A DNA stretch of 64,000 bases from NCBI RefSeq assembly GCF_009380165.1, contig NZ_WHUF01000001.1:434001-498000 (forward strand), read 5' to 3'. This document shows, piece after piece, positions 36,089 through 44,645 of this stretch (position 1 is the first letter of the stretch; the number at the start of each line of letters is the position of its first letter). A program made the translations under genes and the position numbers. Below the pieces are notes generated by a model that saw only the letters and a list, made by a program, of their open reading frames with translations, did no database searches and was not told the DNA's origin. Origin of the DNA: Rugamonas rivuli. Lineage in GTDB: Bacteria > Pseudomonadota > Gammaproteobacteria > Burkholderiales > Burkholderiaceae_D.

Positions 36089-37714
36089 ATGACTACTACC
36101 ACCATCAATGGTTTCAACCTGACCGCCGCCCAAGTGGTCGCCGTCGCCCGCGACCACAGCATCGAAGTGAACCTGGCCGCTTCGTCGCGCGCCGCGCTGA
36201 AGGAAAGCCGCGACTACATCGAATCCACCTGGATGCATGACGAAGCGCCGATGATGTACAGCTTTAACACCGGCGTCGGCATGCTGAAGGACACCCGCGT
36301 CAAGGTGCAGGACATCGTGCTGTTCCAGACGCAGCTGATCAAGGCCCACGCCTGCGGCATGGGCGAGCCGTTCTCTGAAGAAGTCAGCCGCGCCACCATG
36401 CTGTTGCGGGCCAACGCCTTCGCCAGTAACTACTCGGCGCCGCGCGTGGAGGTGGTCGACCGCCTGCTGGCCTTCGTCAACGCCGGCATCCATCCGATCA
36501 TGCCGCAGAAGGGTTCCGTCGGCGCGTCCGGCGATCTGGCGCCGCTGGCCTACCTGGCGGCCGCCATCGCCGGCTTCGACGAAGCGGAAGTGATGTACAA
36601 GGGCCGCCGCATGTCGGCGCCCGACGCGATCCGCGAATCCAAGGTCGGCCCGGTGGTCTTCGAACTGAAGGCCAAGGATGCATCGGCGCTGATCAACGGC
36701 TGCACCGTCTCGCTGGCGGTGGCGCTGCTGGCCGCCAGTGATGCGCGCAACATGCTGTCGGACGCCTGCCTGTCGCTGGGCCTGACGCTGGAAGCGATGC
36801 GCGCCGAGATGTCGGCTTTCGACCCGCGCATCCACGAAGCGCGTCCGCACGCGGGCCAGATCAAGACCGCCGCCATCATCCGCGACCTGCTGGATGGTTC
36901 GACCCGCACCACCCACGAGGCGCGCGCCGTGCAGTTCCCGGAAGAGCTGCGCCGCACCGACATCCCGTACACCGCCCGCATCCAGGACGTGTACTCGCTG
37001 CGCTGCGCGCCGCAGGTCTACGGCCCGGTGTTCGACGCGCTGGACTACATCGACACCATCCTCGACAAGGAAGTGAACTCCGCCACCGACAACCCGCTCA
37101 TCTTCGGCAAGGACGGCGGCGGCTTCGAGATCATCTCCGGGGGTAACTTCCACGGCCAGTACCTGGCGCAGGCGATGGACCTGCTGGCGATGGCCGTGGC
37201 GGACCTGGGCAGCATCGTCGAACGCCGCGTCGCGCGCCTGATCGACCCGACGCTGTCCTGGGGCTTGCCGCGCAACCTGATGTCCGGCGTGCGCGGCGTG
37301 AACACCGGCTACCCGGTGATGCAATGCTCGCTCAGCTCCCTGGTGATGGAGAACCGCACGCTGTGCATGCCGGGCAGCGTCGACTCGATTCCGGCCAAGG
37401 GCAACAGCGAAGACCACGTCTCCAACTCCACCTGGTGCGCGCGCAAGGCCGCAACTGTGGTATCGAACACACAGTACATTGTCGGCGTAGAAATGTTATT
37501 GGCCTCCCAGGCGCTGACCATGACGGAAAACCTGCTGCCCGGTTTTGTGCTCGGCAAAGGCACGCAGGCGGCCTACGAATCGGTGCGCAGCCAGATTCCG
37601 GCATGCCTCGACGGCGACCGTTGGCTGCACAACGACCTTGAAGTAGCGCGCTCCTTCATTGTGAGCGGCTCGGTGCGCAAGGCAGTGGTATCGAAAATCG
37701 GCGAATTCGTTTAA
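36089..37714 (+). CDS. Aromatic amino acid ammonia-lyase family protein (HAL-like)
   Basis: A 541-residue MIO-dependent lyase. The cofactor triad Ala146-Ser147-Gly148 is in GSVGASGDLAPLAYL, and Tyr57 lies in MYSFNTGVGMLKD where HutH has YGxNTGFG. The selectivity pair is Ala86-His87 (HAL has Ser-His, TAL His-Leu), which leans toward histidine. It is about 30 residues longer than typical HutH, and no hutU, hutI or hutG is near. It starts 14 bp after puuD, so it is cotranscribed with a urate enzyme. Substrate is open: histidine is the default guess. Confidence 0.88.
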   Translation: MTTTTINGFNLTAAQVVAVARDHSIEVNLAASSRAALKESRDYIESTWMHDEAPMMYSFNTGVGMLKDTRVKVQDIVLFQTQLIKAHACGMGEPFSEEVSRATMLLRANAFASNYSAPRVEVVDRLLAFVNAGIHPIMPQKGSVGASGDLAPLAYLAAAIAGFDEAEVMYKGRRMSAPDAIRESKVGPVVFELKAKDASALINGCTVSLAVALLAASDARNMLSDACLSLGLTLEAMRAEMSAFDPRIHEARPHAGQIKTAAIIRDLLDGSTRTTHEARAVQFPEELRRTDIPYTARIQDVYSLRCAPQVYGPVFDALDYIDTILDKEVNSATDNPLIFGKDGGGFEIISGGNFHGQYLAQAMDLLAMAVADLGSIVERRVARLIDPTLSWGLPRNLMSGVRGVNTGYPVMQCSLSSLVMENRTLCMPGSVDSIPAKGNSEDHVSNSTWCARKAATVVSNTQYIVGVEMLLASQALTMTENLLPGFVLGKGTQAAYESVRSQIPACLDGDRWLHNDLEVARSFIVSGSVRKAVVSKIGEFV

Positions 37715-37783
37715 ACCGGCGGCACACAGCACAGGGGAGGATCAACAAGGGGCTACGCCGTCATTCCAGACGGCGCGTCCCGA

Positions 37784-37802
37784 CTGTTATAGGCCATAAC
37801 AG
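37784..37802. promoter_or_regulatory. 7-bp perfect palindrome before the purine permease
   Basis: CTGTTAT (37784-37790), AGGCC, ATAACAG (37796-37802). It lies about 125-145 bp upstream of the permease ATG, in the 213-bp gap after the lyase gene. Candidate operator. A GC-rich hairpin (CGCCGTC...GACGGCG) lies about 30 bp upstream of it. Confidence 0.45.
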
Positions 37803-37927
37803 ATAGCAGGTATGCCACCAGACTAATTTCACGCAGTGGCCCCTGAGATAAGGTCGATGCCGATTGTTCCCATGTTTAATCGGCGGATGACACACATAAG
37901 CAGTTAAAAATAGAACACGGAGACGTT

Positions 37928-39229
37928 ATGTTATTTCTAGAGAAGTACTTCAAGCTGAAAGAGAATGGGACCGACGTGCGCACCGAATTGGTCGCAGGTC
38001 TGACCACCTTCCTGACGATGGCTTACATCATCTTCGTCAACCCCTCCATCCTCGGCGACGCCGGCATGCCCAAGGGCGCCGTGTTTGTCGCCACCTGTAT
38101 CGCGGCCGCATTGGGCTGTCTGATTATGGGCCTGTACGCAAACTATCCGATTGCTATGGCGCCGGGCATGGGGTTGAACGCTTACTTCGCGTATGTGGTG
38201 GTCAAGGGCATGGGCATGCCGTGGGAGATGGCGCTGGGCGCGGTCTTCATCTCGGGTTGCCTGTTCCTGTTTGTCAGCGTGTTCAAGCTGCGGGAGATGA
38301 TCGTCAACGGCATCCCGCATTCGATACGCACTTCGATCACCGTCGGCATCGGCCTGTTCCTGGGCTTGATCTCGCTGAAGAGCGCGGGCATCGTCGTCAG
38401 CAGCCCGGAGACGCTGGTCAAAGTGGGCGACCTGCATTCGGCGCCGACGCTGCTGGCCATTGCGGGCTTCTTCATCATCGTCGCGCTGGACCGCCTGAAG
38501 GTAAAGGGCGCGATCCTGATCGGCATTCTGGCCGTGACGGTGTTGAGCTTCTTCGTGGCCGGTAACAAGTTCAATGGCGTGGTCGACATGCCGCCTTCGC
38601 TGGCGCCGACGCTGTTCAAGCTTGATCTGATGGGCGCGATCTCGGTCGGCCTGCTGAACGTGGTGCTGGTGTTTTTCCTGGTGGAGCTGTTCGACGCCAC
38701 CGGTACGCTGATGGGCGTGGCCAACCGCGCCGGCCTGCTGGTCAACGGCAAGATGGAGCGTCTGAACAAGGCGCTGATGGCTGACAGTACCGCCATCCTC
38801 ACCGGTTCGCTGCTGGGTACTTCGAGCACCACGGCCTACATCGAAAGCGCGACCGGCGTGCAAGCGGGCGGCCGCACCGGCCTGACCGCCGTCGCTGTCG
38901 GCGTGCTGTTCCTGGCCTGCCTGTTCATCTCGCCGCTGGCCGGCGTGGTGCCCAACTACGCCACGGCGCCTGCGCTGCTGTACGTCTCCTGCCTGATGCT
39001 GCGCGAACTGGTCGACATCGACTGGTCCGACACCACCGAAAGCGTGCCAGCCGCCATCGCGGCGCTGACCATGCCGTTCACGTACTCGATCGCGCTCGGC
39101 GTGGCGTTCGGCTTCATCTCCTACGCGGTGCTGAAGCTGTTGACCGGCCGCGTGCGCGAAGTGCGTCCAGTGATCTGGGCGATCGCTTGCGTGTTCACCT
39201 TCAAGTTCGTCTACCTCGGCGCAGGCTGA
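37928..39229 (+). CDS. Purine permease, AzgA type (NCS2 superfamily)
   Basis: A 433-residue transporter with about 12-14 hydrophobic segments. AzgA-family signatures are VAGLTTFLTMAYIIFVNPSI, NYPIAMAPGMGLNAYFAY, FFLVELFDATGTLMGV and GTSSTTAYIESATGVQAGGR. Members import adenine, guanine or hypoxanthine with protons. The purine genes on both sides support hypoxanthine/guanine as substrate. It is closely related to the protein at 46434-47732. Confidence 0.93.
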   Translation: MLFLEKYFKLKENGTDVRTELVAGLTTFLTMAYIIFVNPSILGDAGMPKGAVFVATCIAAALGCLIMGLYANYPIAMAPGMGLNAYFAYVVVKGMGMPWEMALGAVFISGCLFLFVSVFKLREMIVNGIPHSIRTSITVGIGLFLGLISLKSAGIVVSSPETLVKVGDLHSAPTLLAIAGFFIIVALDRLKVKGAILIGILAVTVLSFFVAGNKFNGVVDMPPSLAPTLFKLDLMGAISVGLLNVVLVFFLVELFDATGTLMGVANRAGLLVNGKMERLNKALMADSTAILTGSLLGTSSTTAYIESATGVQAGGRTGLTAVAVGVLFLACLFISPLAGVVPNYATAPALLYVSCLMLRELVDIDWSDTTESVPAAIAALTMPFTYSIALGVAFGFISYAVLKLLTGRVREVRPVIWAIACVFTFKFVYLGAG

Positions 39230-39257
39230 GGCTTTAATCCCTAACGGCTGATACCTG

Positions 39258-39279
39258 CCGGCGCCTTCCACGGCGCCGG
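39258..39279 (+). other. GC-rich hairpin between permease and Tsx-like gene
   Basis: CCGGCGCC and GGCGCCGG form a perfect 8-bp stem with a 6-base loop, about 30 bp after the permease stop. It is not followed by a T-tract. It may lower or process readthrough into the outer-membrane protein gene. Confidence 0.4.
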
Positions 39280-39319
39280 TGGGGACGGTCACGTCCGCAT
39301 ACTTTGGAAAAAAACTAAA

Positions 39320-40183
39320 ATGAAAACGAGACAAATTCCGCAACTGTTCTGCATCGCCTTTATGAGCCTGGCCGGTTCGGTCCACGCCGCCGACTGGAGC
39401 GACACCTCGGTCAGCTGGCGCTACGGCAGCGACTATCGCGAGCCGTTCAACCCGAACGACATCGCCAAGAACATCGTGGCGCTGACCCACGTCAGCGGCT
39501 ACAAGTACGGCACCAACTACTTCAACGCCGATTTCCTGATGTCCGATAAAAACGATCCGGCCTCGCTGACGCAGAAGTCCGGCGCCAACGAAGCCTACAT
39601 CCTGTACCGCAACACCGTGGACCTGAGCAAGGTGACGGGCAGCGAATACAAGTTCGGCCCGGTGCGCGGGCTGGGCATCACGGGCGGTTTCGACGTCAAC
39701 ACCAAGAACGATGTGGGCTACAACTCGCGCAAACGCATGTTCGTGCTGGGGCCGACTTTTATGTGGGACGTGCCGGCCGGCCACTTCAACACCAGCCTGT
39801 TCCTGCTCAACGAGAGCAACGCGCCGAGCGGCGCCTTCCCGCCGATCTCCACCGTCACTGGGCGCTATACCTACAAGACGCATGCGATGCTGTCGTCGGA
39901 ATGGGGCATCCCGGTGGGTTCGCTGTGGGCCTTCGAGGGCTATGCGAACTTTATCGCGGCCAAGGGCAAGGACGAAGTGGGCAACGATACCGGCGCCGAG
40001 ACCAATATCGACATGCAGCTGATGTTCGACGCGGGCGCGGCGATCGGCAAGGCGAAGAACACCTTCCGCATCGGCGTTGAGTACCAATACTGGCGCAACA
40101 AGTTCGGCAACACCTCGGCCACCACCGGCGGCCAGGGCTACGTCGCCAAGACGCCGATGATACGGGCCGAGTACCACTTCTAA
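39320..40183 (+). CDS. Tsx-like outer-membrane channel protein
   Basis: A 287-residue protein with a signal peptide (cleaved near SVHAADWS). The pattern afterwards is that of an outer-membrane beta-barrel, ending in EYHF with the C-terminal Phe that BAM clients carry. The start WSDTSVSWRYGSDYREPF and FNADFLMSD resemble the Tsx nucleoside-channel family. Downstream of a purine permease it is likely an outer-membrane channel for nucleosides or bases, which is inference from family and context. Confidence 0.82.
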   Translation: MKTRQIPQLFCIAFMSLAGSVHAADWSDTSVSWRYGSDYREPFNPNDIAKNIVALTHVSGYKYGTNYFNADFLMSDKNDPASLTQKSGANEAYILYRNTVDLSKVTGSEYKFGPVRGLGITGGFDVNTKNDVGYNSRKRMFVLGPTFMWDVPAGHFNTSLFLLNESNAPSGAFPPISTVTGRYTYKTHAMLSSEWGIPVGSLWAFEGYANFIAAKGKDEVGNDTGAETNIDMQLMFDAGAAIGKAKNTFRIGVEYQYWRNKFGNTSATTGGQGYVAKTPMIRAEYHF

Positions 40184-40203
40184 GCGGCCGCGGTCGGATA
40201 AGC

Positions 40204-40231
40204 AAGGGCAATCGTGAGGTTGCCCTTTTTT
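40204..40231 (+). terminator. Intrinsic terminator after the Tsx-like gene
   Basis: AAGGGCAA (40204-40211) and TTGCCCTT (40220-40227) form an 8-bp stem with an 8-base loop, ending in a run of T. It closes the puuD-lyase-permease-channel block 20 bp after the channel stop. Confidence 0.88.
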
Positions 40232-40360
40232 ATTACCTCCTGTCGCTGTGTCGGTTGCGCTTACAGCGTGGAGCTGGCCAGCCTTGCCGTAGCAGTGCGC
40301 CGGCTGCATGGAACCTAATTTGCTTCTTCTGCTGGGCGGCATACAACCCAGGAGATAGCC

Positions 40361-41230
40361 ATGAAATATTTTCCGATGAACGTGTTTTCCCTGAAGCGAG
40401 GCGCGATGTGTGGCGCCTTCCTGCTGACGCTCGCCGGCGCGGCGTCGGCGGACCCAATGCATGTGAGCGACGGCTTGTTCGGCCCGACAGAGTGGACGGC
40501 CTCGCCAACCAGCGGCGCGCCGGCCCGTTCCACCGTGAGTTCCTCCAGCTTCAACGTTGGCGCACCGGGCGGCACCCGTTTCTACGTGGAGCAATCGACC
40601 GGCGGCGCGCCCAGTGCTACGCTGGGCAACACGCTGAACCTGATGTACGACCTGGGCAGCTTCACGCCCGGCGCCAGCGGCACCAGCGGATTGTTCTTTG
40701 ACGTGTTTTTTCAGAACGGTAGCGCAGACTATGTCGTGCATATCACCGACAGCGGCATCCAGTCGTTTGAAAAGAGCAGCGGCGTGAGGTCTCCGGTCAA
40801 TGCTGCGGGCGGCTTCGACCTGAGTTCGCCGGTGTGGTCCGCGCTCGACGCCGGCGACCTGGCACTGGCGAAGTTCCACGCCGGCGCCAGCATTGGCTCC
40901 AGTCCGAACTATGCCGCGCCGCACCTCATCGTTGAATTCGACCTCAGCGTGGACACCACCGCCGGCGCGACGCTGGCGGCCTTGCCGCCGGACGGCTTGT
41001 ACAGTCCGGCCCCGTCGTTCTGGTCCGGCTCCCTGGGTGGGGTGGGGCGCCCAACCATCGTGGTGGGGGCGGCGATCTTCCAGCTTCACGCCAACGGCAC
41101 GACGGCGGTGACGCCGGTGCTGGGCCCGGGCGGGCTGCCCGCGCTGCAGCCGATACCGGAACCGGGCACCCTGCTGTTGCTGGGCGCCGGGTTCCTTGGA
41201 GTGTTAAGCGCAAGCCGTCGCCGCCGGTGA
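40361..41230 (+). CDS. PEP-CTERM sorting-domain protein
   Basis: A 289-residue exported protein. It has a signal peptide (hydrophobic core GAFLLTLAGAASA, cleavage before DPMHV) and a C-terminal PEP-CTERM tail: IPEPGTLLLLGAGFLGVL then SRRRR. That tail is the recognition signal for an exosortase, which is not in this window. The middle is Gly/Ser/Ala-rich with no family I recognise. AGGAG precedes the ATG. Such proteins are linked to exopolysaccharide and biofilm surfaces. Its end overlaps the convergent GGDEF-EAL gene by 27 bp. Confidence 0.9.
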   Translation: MKYFPMNVFSLKRGAMCGAFLLTLAGAASADPMHVSDGLFGPTEWTASPTSGAPARSTVSSSSFNVGAPGGTRFYVEQSTGGAPSATLGNTLNLMYDLGSFTPGASGTSGLFFDVFFQNGSADYVVHITDSGIQSFEKSSGVRSPVNAAGGFDLSSPVWSALDAGDLALAKFHAGASIGSSPNYAAPHLIVEFDLSVDTTAGATLAALPPDGLYSPAPSFWSGSLGGVGRPTIVVGAAIFQLHANGTTAVTPVLGPGGLPALQPIPEPGTLLLLGAGFLGVLSASRRRR

Positions 41231-43366
41231 AGCCTCGGCCAGCCAGGACTGGAAGGCCGGCAGCGGTTGCGGCCGGCTGTACAGATAGCCCTGGTAGGCG
41301 TCGCAGCCCAGCTCGGCCAGCAGTTGGCGCTGGGCCTGCGTCTCGACACCCTCGGCGATGACGTCCAGCCGCAGGCTGCGCGCCATGGCGATGATGGTTA
41401 GCACGATGGCCTGGTCGTTGGGATCGCTGGCCAGGTCGCGCACAAACGACTGGTCGATCTTCAACTGGTCCAGCGGCAAGCGCTTCAGGTACTGCAGCGA
41501 CGAATAGCCGGTGCCGAAATCGTCGAGCGAGAACTTGATGCCGAGCGCCTTCAGCGCCGTCATGCTGGCGATGGTGTCCTCGATATTGTCCAGCAGCAGG
41601 CCTTCGGTCAACTCCAGCTTCAGGCGCGCGGGCACAATGCCGTAGCGCTCGATTGCGCTGCGCACCCGGGCGCAGAAATCGGGCTGGCGGAACTGCTTGG
41701 CGCTGACATTGATCGACAGCACCAGCTCGCGCGTGGCGGCGTCGTGCTGCCAGTCGCGTAGCTGCCTGCAAGCCTGCTCCAGCACCCAGTCTCCCAGCAG
41801 CAGTATCAGTCCGGTTTCCTCGGCCAGCGGGATGAACTGGGCCGGCGAGATCGAGGCGCCGTCCGGTTTGATCCAGCGTATCAGCGCCTCGGCCCCGGTG
41901 GCGCGGCCGTCGGCATCGACCTGGCCCTGGTAGTACAGCTCGAACTGCTGATGGTCGAACGCCGTCCGCAACTCGTTCTCCAACTGGGCGCGGGCGCTGA
42001 GGGTGTCCTGCATGCGCTGGTCAAAGAAGCGCATGCCGTTGCGGCCCGCTTGCTTGGCCTGGTACATGGCGATGTCGGCTTGCATCAGCAGCTCGTCGGG
42101 ATGTTGGCGCTGCTGGTCGTGGAACAGCGTGGCGCCGATGCTGGGCGTGCTGTGGCAATGGTGCGGGCCGAGCTGGTAGGGCTGGTTCAGCGTCGCCAGG
42201 ATCTTGCTGCCCAGCGCCTCGGTCTGGGCGGCCGCTTCCAGCGCGTGGCGGCTCATGCCGTCGATCAGCACCACGAACTCGTCGCCGCCCAGCCGCGCCA
42301 CGGTGTCGGCCTGGCGCAGGCAGGTGCGCAGGCGCGACGCCACCTGTTGCAGCAGCAGGTCGCCGGTGTTGTGGCCGAGCGTGTCGTTGAGCGTCTTGAA
42401 GTTGTCGAGGTCGATGAACATCAGCGCGCCGTAATTGCCGTTCAGCGCACTGGCGGCCAGCACCTGGCGCAGCCGGTCCATCAGCAGGCGGCGGTTGGGC
42501 AGGCGGGTCAGCGGATCGTAGAAGGCCAGGTTCTTGATTTCATCGTTGGCCGCCTTGCTCAGCGTGATGTCGGTCAGCGCCGCGACGTAGTGGGTGGTGC
42601 GGCCATCCTCGTCGCGGACGGCGGCGATGTGCAGGCGCTCGGGGTAGATTTCGCCGTTCTTGCGGCGGTTCCAGATCTCGCCCTCCCAGGTGCCGCTGGT
42701 GGCGACGGCCTTGTGCATGGCCTGGTAGAAGGCGGCGTCGTGGCGGCCCGAACTGAGCATATTGGGGCGGCGGCCTATGACCTCGTCGCTGGCGTAGCCG
42801 GTGATGTTGGTGAAAGCCTGGTTCACCTGCACGATGTTGCTGTTGGCGTCCGTCACCATCATGCCTTCGGTGGATTCGAAGGCGATGGCGGCGATGCGCA
42901 GCCGGGCTTCGTGCTGGCGGCGCTCGGTGATGTCGCTGTGGGCGATCACCACGCCGGCCGTGCCGGAGCGCAGCGGCGTGACGCTCATGCTGAACCAGCG
43001 TTGCTGGCTCGGCGTGTGGCAGGCGTATTCGAGTTCGAAACTGGGCGCCTCGCCGGCCAGTACCTGTTCGATGCCGGTGCAGGCGCGGTTCGCGCAGTCG
43101 GCGTCGTCGCCGGTCGTCGCGCGGCACACGGCCAGATAATTGCTGCCGATCTCGGCGCAGCCGAGATGACCCGTGTTGTCGCGGGCAAAGTTGCGCCAGG
43201 CTTCGTTGATGGCCAGGATGGTGCCGTCCAGACCCAGCACCACCACCTGGGCCGGCAGCGCGTCCAGGATGGCGCAGGCGAAGTGATGGCAGGCGTGCAG
43301 CGCGCCGTTGTGCCATGGGCATGGCGGCCGATCCGCATGCAGTGTGTGGGAGTGGGGGTGTTCCAT
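41204..43366 (-). CDS. PAS-PAS-GGDEF-EAL cyclic-di-GMP signalling protein
   Basis: A 720-residue soluble protein. A His/Cys-rich start (residues 1-30) precedes two PAS domains (about 30-150 and 155-275; the second has ESTEGMMVTDANSNIVQVN). The GGDEF domain has RLGGDEFVV and an RQAD inhibitory site. The EAL domain has GAEALIRW, LELTEGLLL, LDDFGTGYSSL and AEGVET, so both halves look catalytically complete. It could make or degrade cyclic-di-GMP. Two FNR-type boxes lie 45-80 bp upstream, suggesting oxygen control. Confidence 0.95.
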   Translation of the reverse strand: MEHPHSHTLHADRPPCPWHNGALHACHHFACAILDALPAQVVVLGLDGTILAINEAWRNFARDNTGHLGCAEIGSNYLAVCRATTGDDADCANRACTGIEQVLAGEAPSFELEYACHTPSQQRWFSMSVTPLRSGTAGVVIAHSDITERRQHEARLRIAAIAFESTEGMMVTDANSNIVQVNQAFTNITGYASDEVIGRRPNMLSSGRHDAAFYQAMHKAVATSGTWEGEIWNRRKNGEIYPERLHIAAVRDEDGRTTHYVAALTDITLSKAANDEIKNLAFYDPLTRLPNRRLLMDRLRQVLAASALNGNYGALMFIDLDNFKTLNDTLGHNTGDLLLQQVASRLRTCLRQADTVARLGGDEFVVLIDGMSRHALEAAAQTEALGSKILATLNQPYQLGPHHCHSTPSIGATLFHDQQRQHPDELLMQADIAMYQAKQAGRNGMRFFDQRMQDTLSARAQLENELRTAFDHQQFELYYQGQVDADGRATGAEALIRWIKPDGASISPAQFIPLAEETGLILLLGDWVLEQACRQLRDWQHDAATRELVLSINVSAKQFRQPDFCARVRSAIERYGIVPARLKLELTEGLLLDNIEDTIASMTALKALGIKFSLDDFGTGYSSLQYLKRLPLDQLKIDQSFVRDLASDPNDQAIVLTIIAMARSLRLDVIAEGVETQAQRQLLAELGCDAYQGYLYSRPQPLPAFQSWLAEASPAATACA

Positions 43367-43409
43367 GTCGCCGCCTTGCCGATGTGATTTGAGAATGACA
43401 TGCAGCGTA

Positions 43410-43423
43410 TCGATTTACATCAA
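43410..43423. promoter_or_regulatory. FNR/Anr-type box, proximal
   Basis: TCGAT-TTAC-ATCAA matches the FNR consensus TTGAT-N4-ATCAA at 9 of 10 positions. It is centred about 50 bp upstream of the ATG of the GGDEF-EAL gene, the only gene this gap can serve. Confidence 0.65.
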
Positions 43424-43431
43424 GAAAATAA

Positions 43432-43445
43432 TTGATGTAGATCAA
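43432..43445. promoter_or_regulatory. FNR/Anr-type box, distal
   Basis: TTGAT-GTAG-ATCAA is a perfect FNR consensus. It is centred 22 bp (two helical turns) from the proximal box, so dimers at both sites would lie on the same face of the DNA. Confidence 0.75.
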
Positions 43446-43494
43446 AGAATCGGCGTTAAAGTTGCCCGAGGAAAATACTAGCACATGGCAAGTC

Positions 43495-44550
43495 TCAGGC
43501 GGCGGCCTGTATGGCCCCGGCCAGCACGTAGCGGTTCTTGCCATGCCGCTTGGCGAGGTAGAGCGCCTCGTCGGCGCGCTTGTAGCTGACCGACAGGTCG
43601 CTGTCCCTGTCGAATTCGGCGATGCCTATGCTGACGGTGCGCGGTGGATGGGCGGCGGCGCGCACGCCGTCCAGCAGCGCGGTGGCAAAGTCCAGCGCGT
43701 CGGCCGCCTCGCCGCGGAACAGTACGCCGAACTCCTCGCCACCCAGCCGTCCCGACAGGTGGCCCATGCCCAGCTTGCCGATCACCCCGGCCGTGTGGAT
43801 CAGCACTTCGTCGCCGGCATCGTGGCCCAGCGTGTCGTTGATTTTCTTGAAGTCGTCGATGTCTATCATCAGGAAGAACAGCGGAAGCTGCGACGGCAGT
43901 TGTTGCGCGCGGCGTGCTTCCAGCGTGAATTTGCGGCGGTTGAACAAGCCGGTGACGACATCCTTGTAGGCGATCTCCGCCAGCTCGCGCCGCGCGCTGT
44001 GGCTGCGCACGCGCAAGTTGAGGAAGTAGGCGTGCAGATAGATCGCCATGGCGAAGCTGCTGCCCATGACCAGCAACGACAGGTTGAAGCTGAGCTCGCC
44101 CGGTCGGGCCGGGAAATTGCCGATGGTAAGAATGGCCCACACGCCGACGGCGGCGCCGATGTAGTTCAGCATGCCGCCGAAGATGGGCGCGGCCGACAAT
44201 GTCAGCACGGTGCCGACCGGCAACACCCAGAACGTCGGGTCGGGGCAATAGGCGGTCAGCAGGCGGAAGGCGAAGGCTGTGGAAGTGGTGCCGATGATGC
44301 CGGAGACCACCAGCGCCTTGACGGAAGGGGCACGCAGCGAGATGAGCAGGCTGAGCAGCATGCCGGGCAGGCCGAACAGCACGCTGGCCTGCAGCGTCTG
44401 CCCGCTGGCAGCGAGCATCAGCGCCGCCACGAACCAGCTCAGTATTCCTACGCTCTGGGAAATGATGGCAACCGGACGCAACTCCGAGAAGAACAGTTGC
44501 TGTTCATCGTGGTCGCCGCCGTAGTAGGAATAGGGTAGTAGTTTGCGCAT
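43495..44550 (-). CDS. Membrane diguanylate cyclase (GGDEF)
   Basis: A 351-residue protein from the ATG at 44550 (MRKLLPYSYYGG); another in-frame start lies 10 codons upstream. The N-terminal half has about six transmembrane helices. The C-terminal GGDEF domain starts at DVVTGLFNRRKF and has an intact active site GRLGGEEFGV. The inhibitory RxxD site is absent: GMGH stands in its place, so product feedback may be missing. The membrane domain matches no sensor family I know. Confidence 0.92.
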   Translation of the reverse strand: MRKLLPYSYYGGDHDEQQLFFSELRPVAIISQSVGILSWFVAALMLAASGQTLQASVLFGLPGMLLSLLISLRAPSVKALVVSGIIGTTSTAFAFRLLTAYCPDPTFWVLPVGTVLTLSAAPIFGGMLNYIGAAVGVWAILTIGNFPARPGELSFNLSLLVMGSSFAMAIYLHAYFLNLRVRSHSARRELAEIAYKDVVTGLFNRRKFTLEARRAQQLPSQLPLFFLMIDIDDFKKINDTLGHDAGDEVLIHTAGVIGKLGMGHLSGRLGGEEFGVLFRGEAADALDFATALLDGVRAAAHPPRTVSIGIAEFDRDSDLSVSYKRADEALYLAKRHGKNRYVLAGAIQAAA

Positions 44551-44596
44551 GCAGTCTCGAGGCCGTCCCGTGGAGGGCATTGAGTATACTTGTTAG

Positions 44597-44635
44597 TTTG
44601 CCCACATCCCAGTGAATTCCTGAAATGTGGGCAAA
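44597..44635. other. 11-bp perfect inverted repeat
   Basis: TTTGCCCACAT (44597-44607) and ATGTGGGCAAA (44625-44635) with a 17-base loop, between the stop of the crystallin-fold gene and the start of the diguanylate cyclase gene. It may be the terminator of the crystallin-fold gene, although no strong T-tract follows on the minus strand, or an operator for the cyclase. Confidence 0.55.
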
Positions 44636-44645
44636 TATTTAAGCA

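Noticed and set aside
37937..41089. A 1050-codon open frame on the minus strand
   Set aside because: It is antisense to the permease, Tsx-like and PEP-CTERM genes and is rich in Arg/His/Asp/Gln without recognisable domains.
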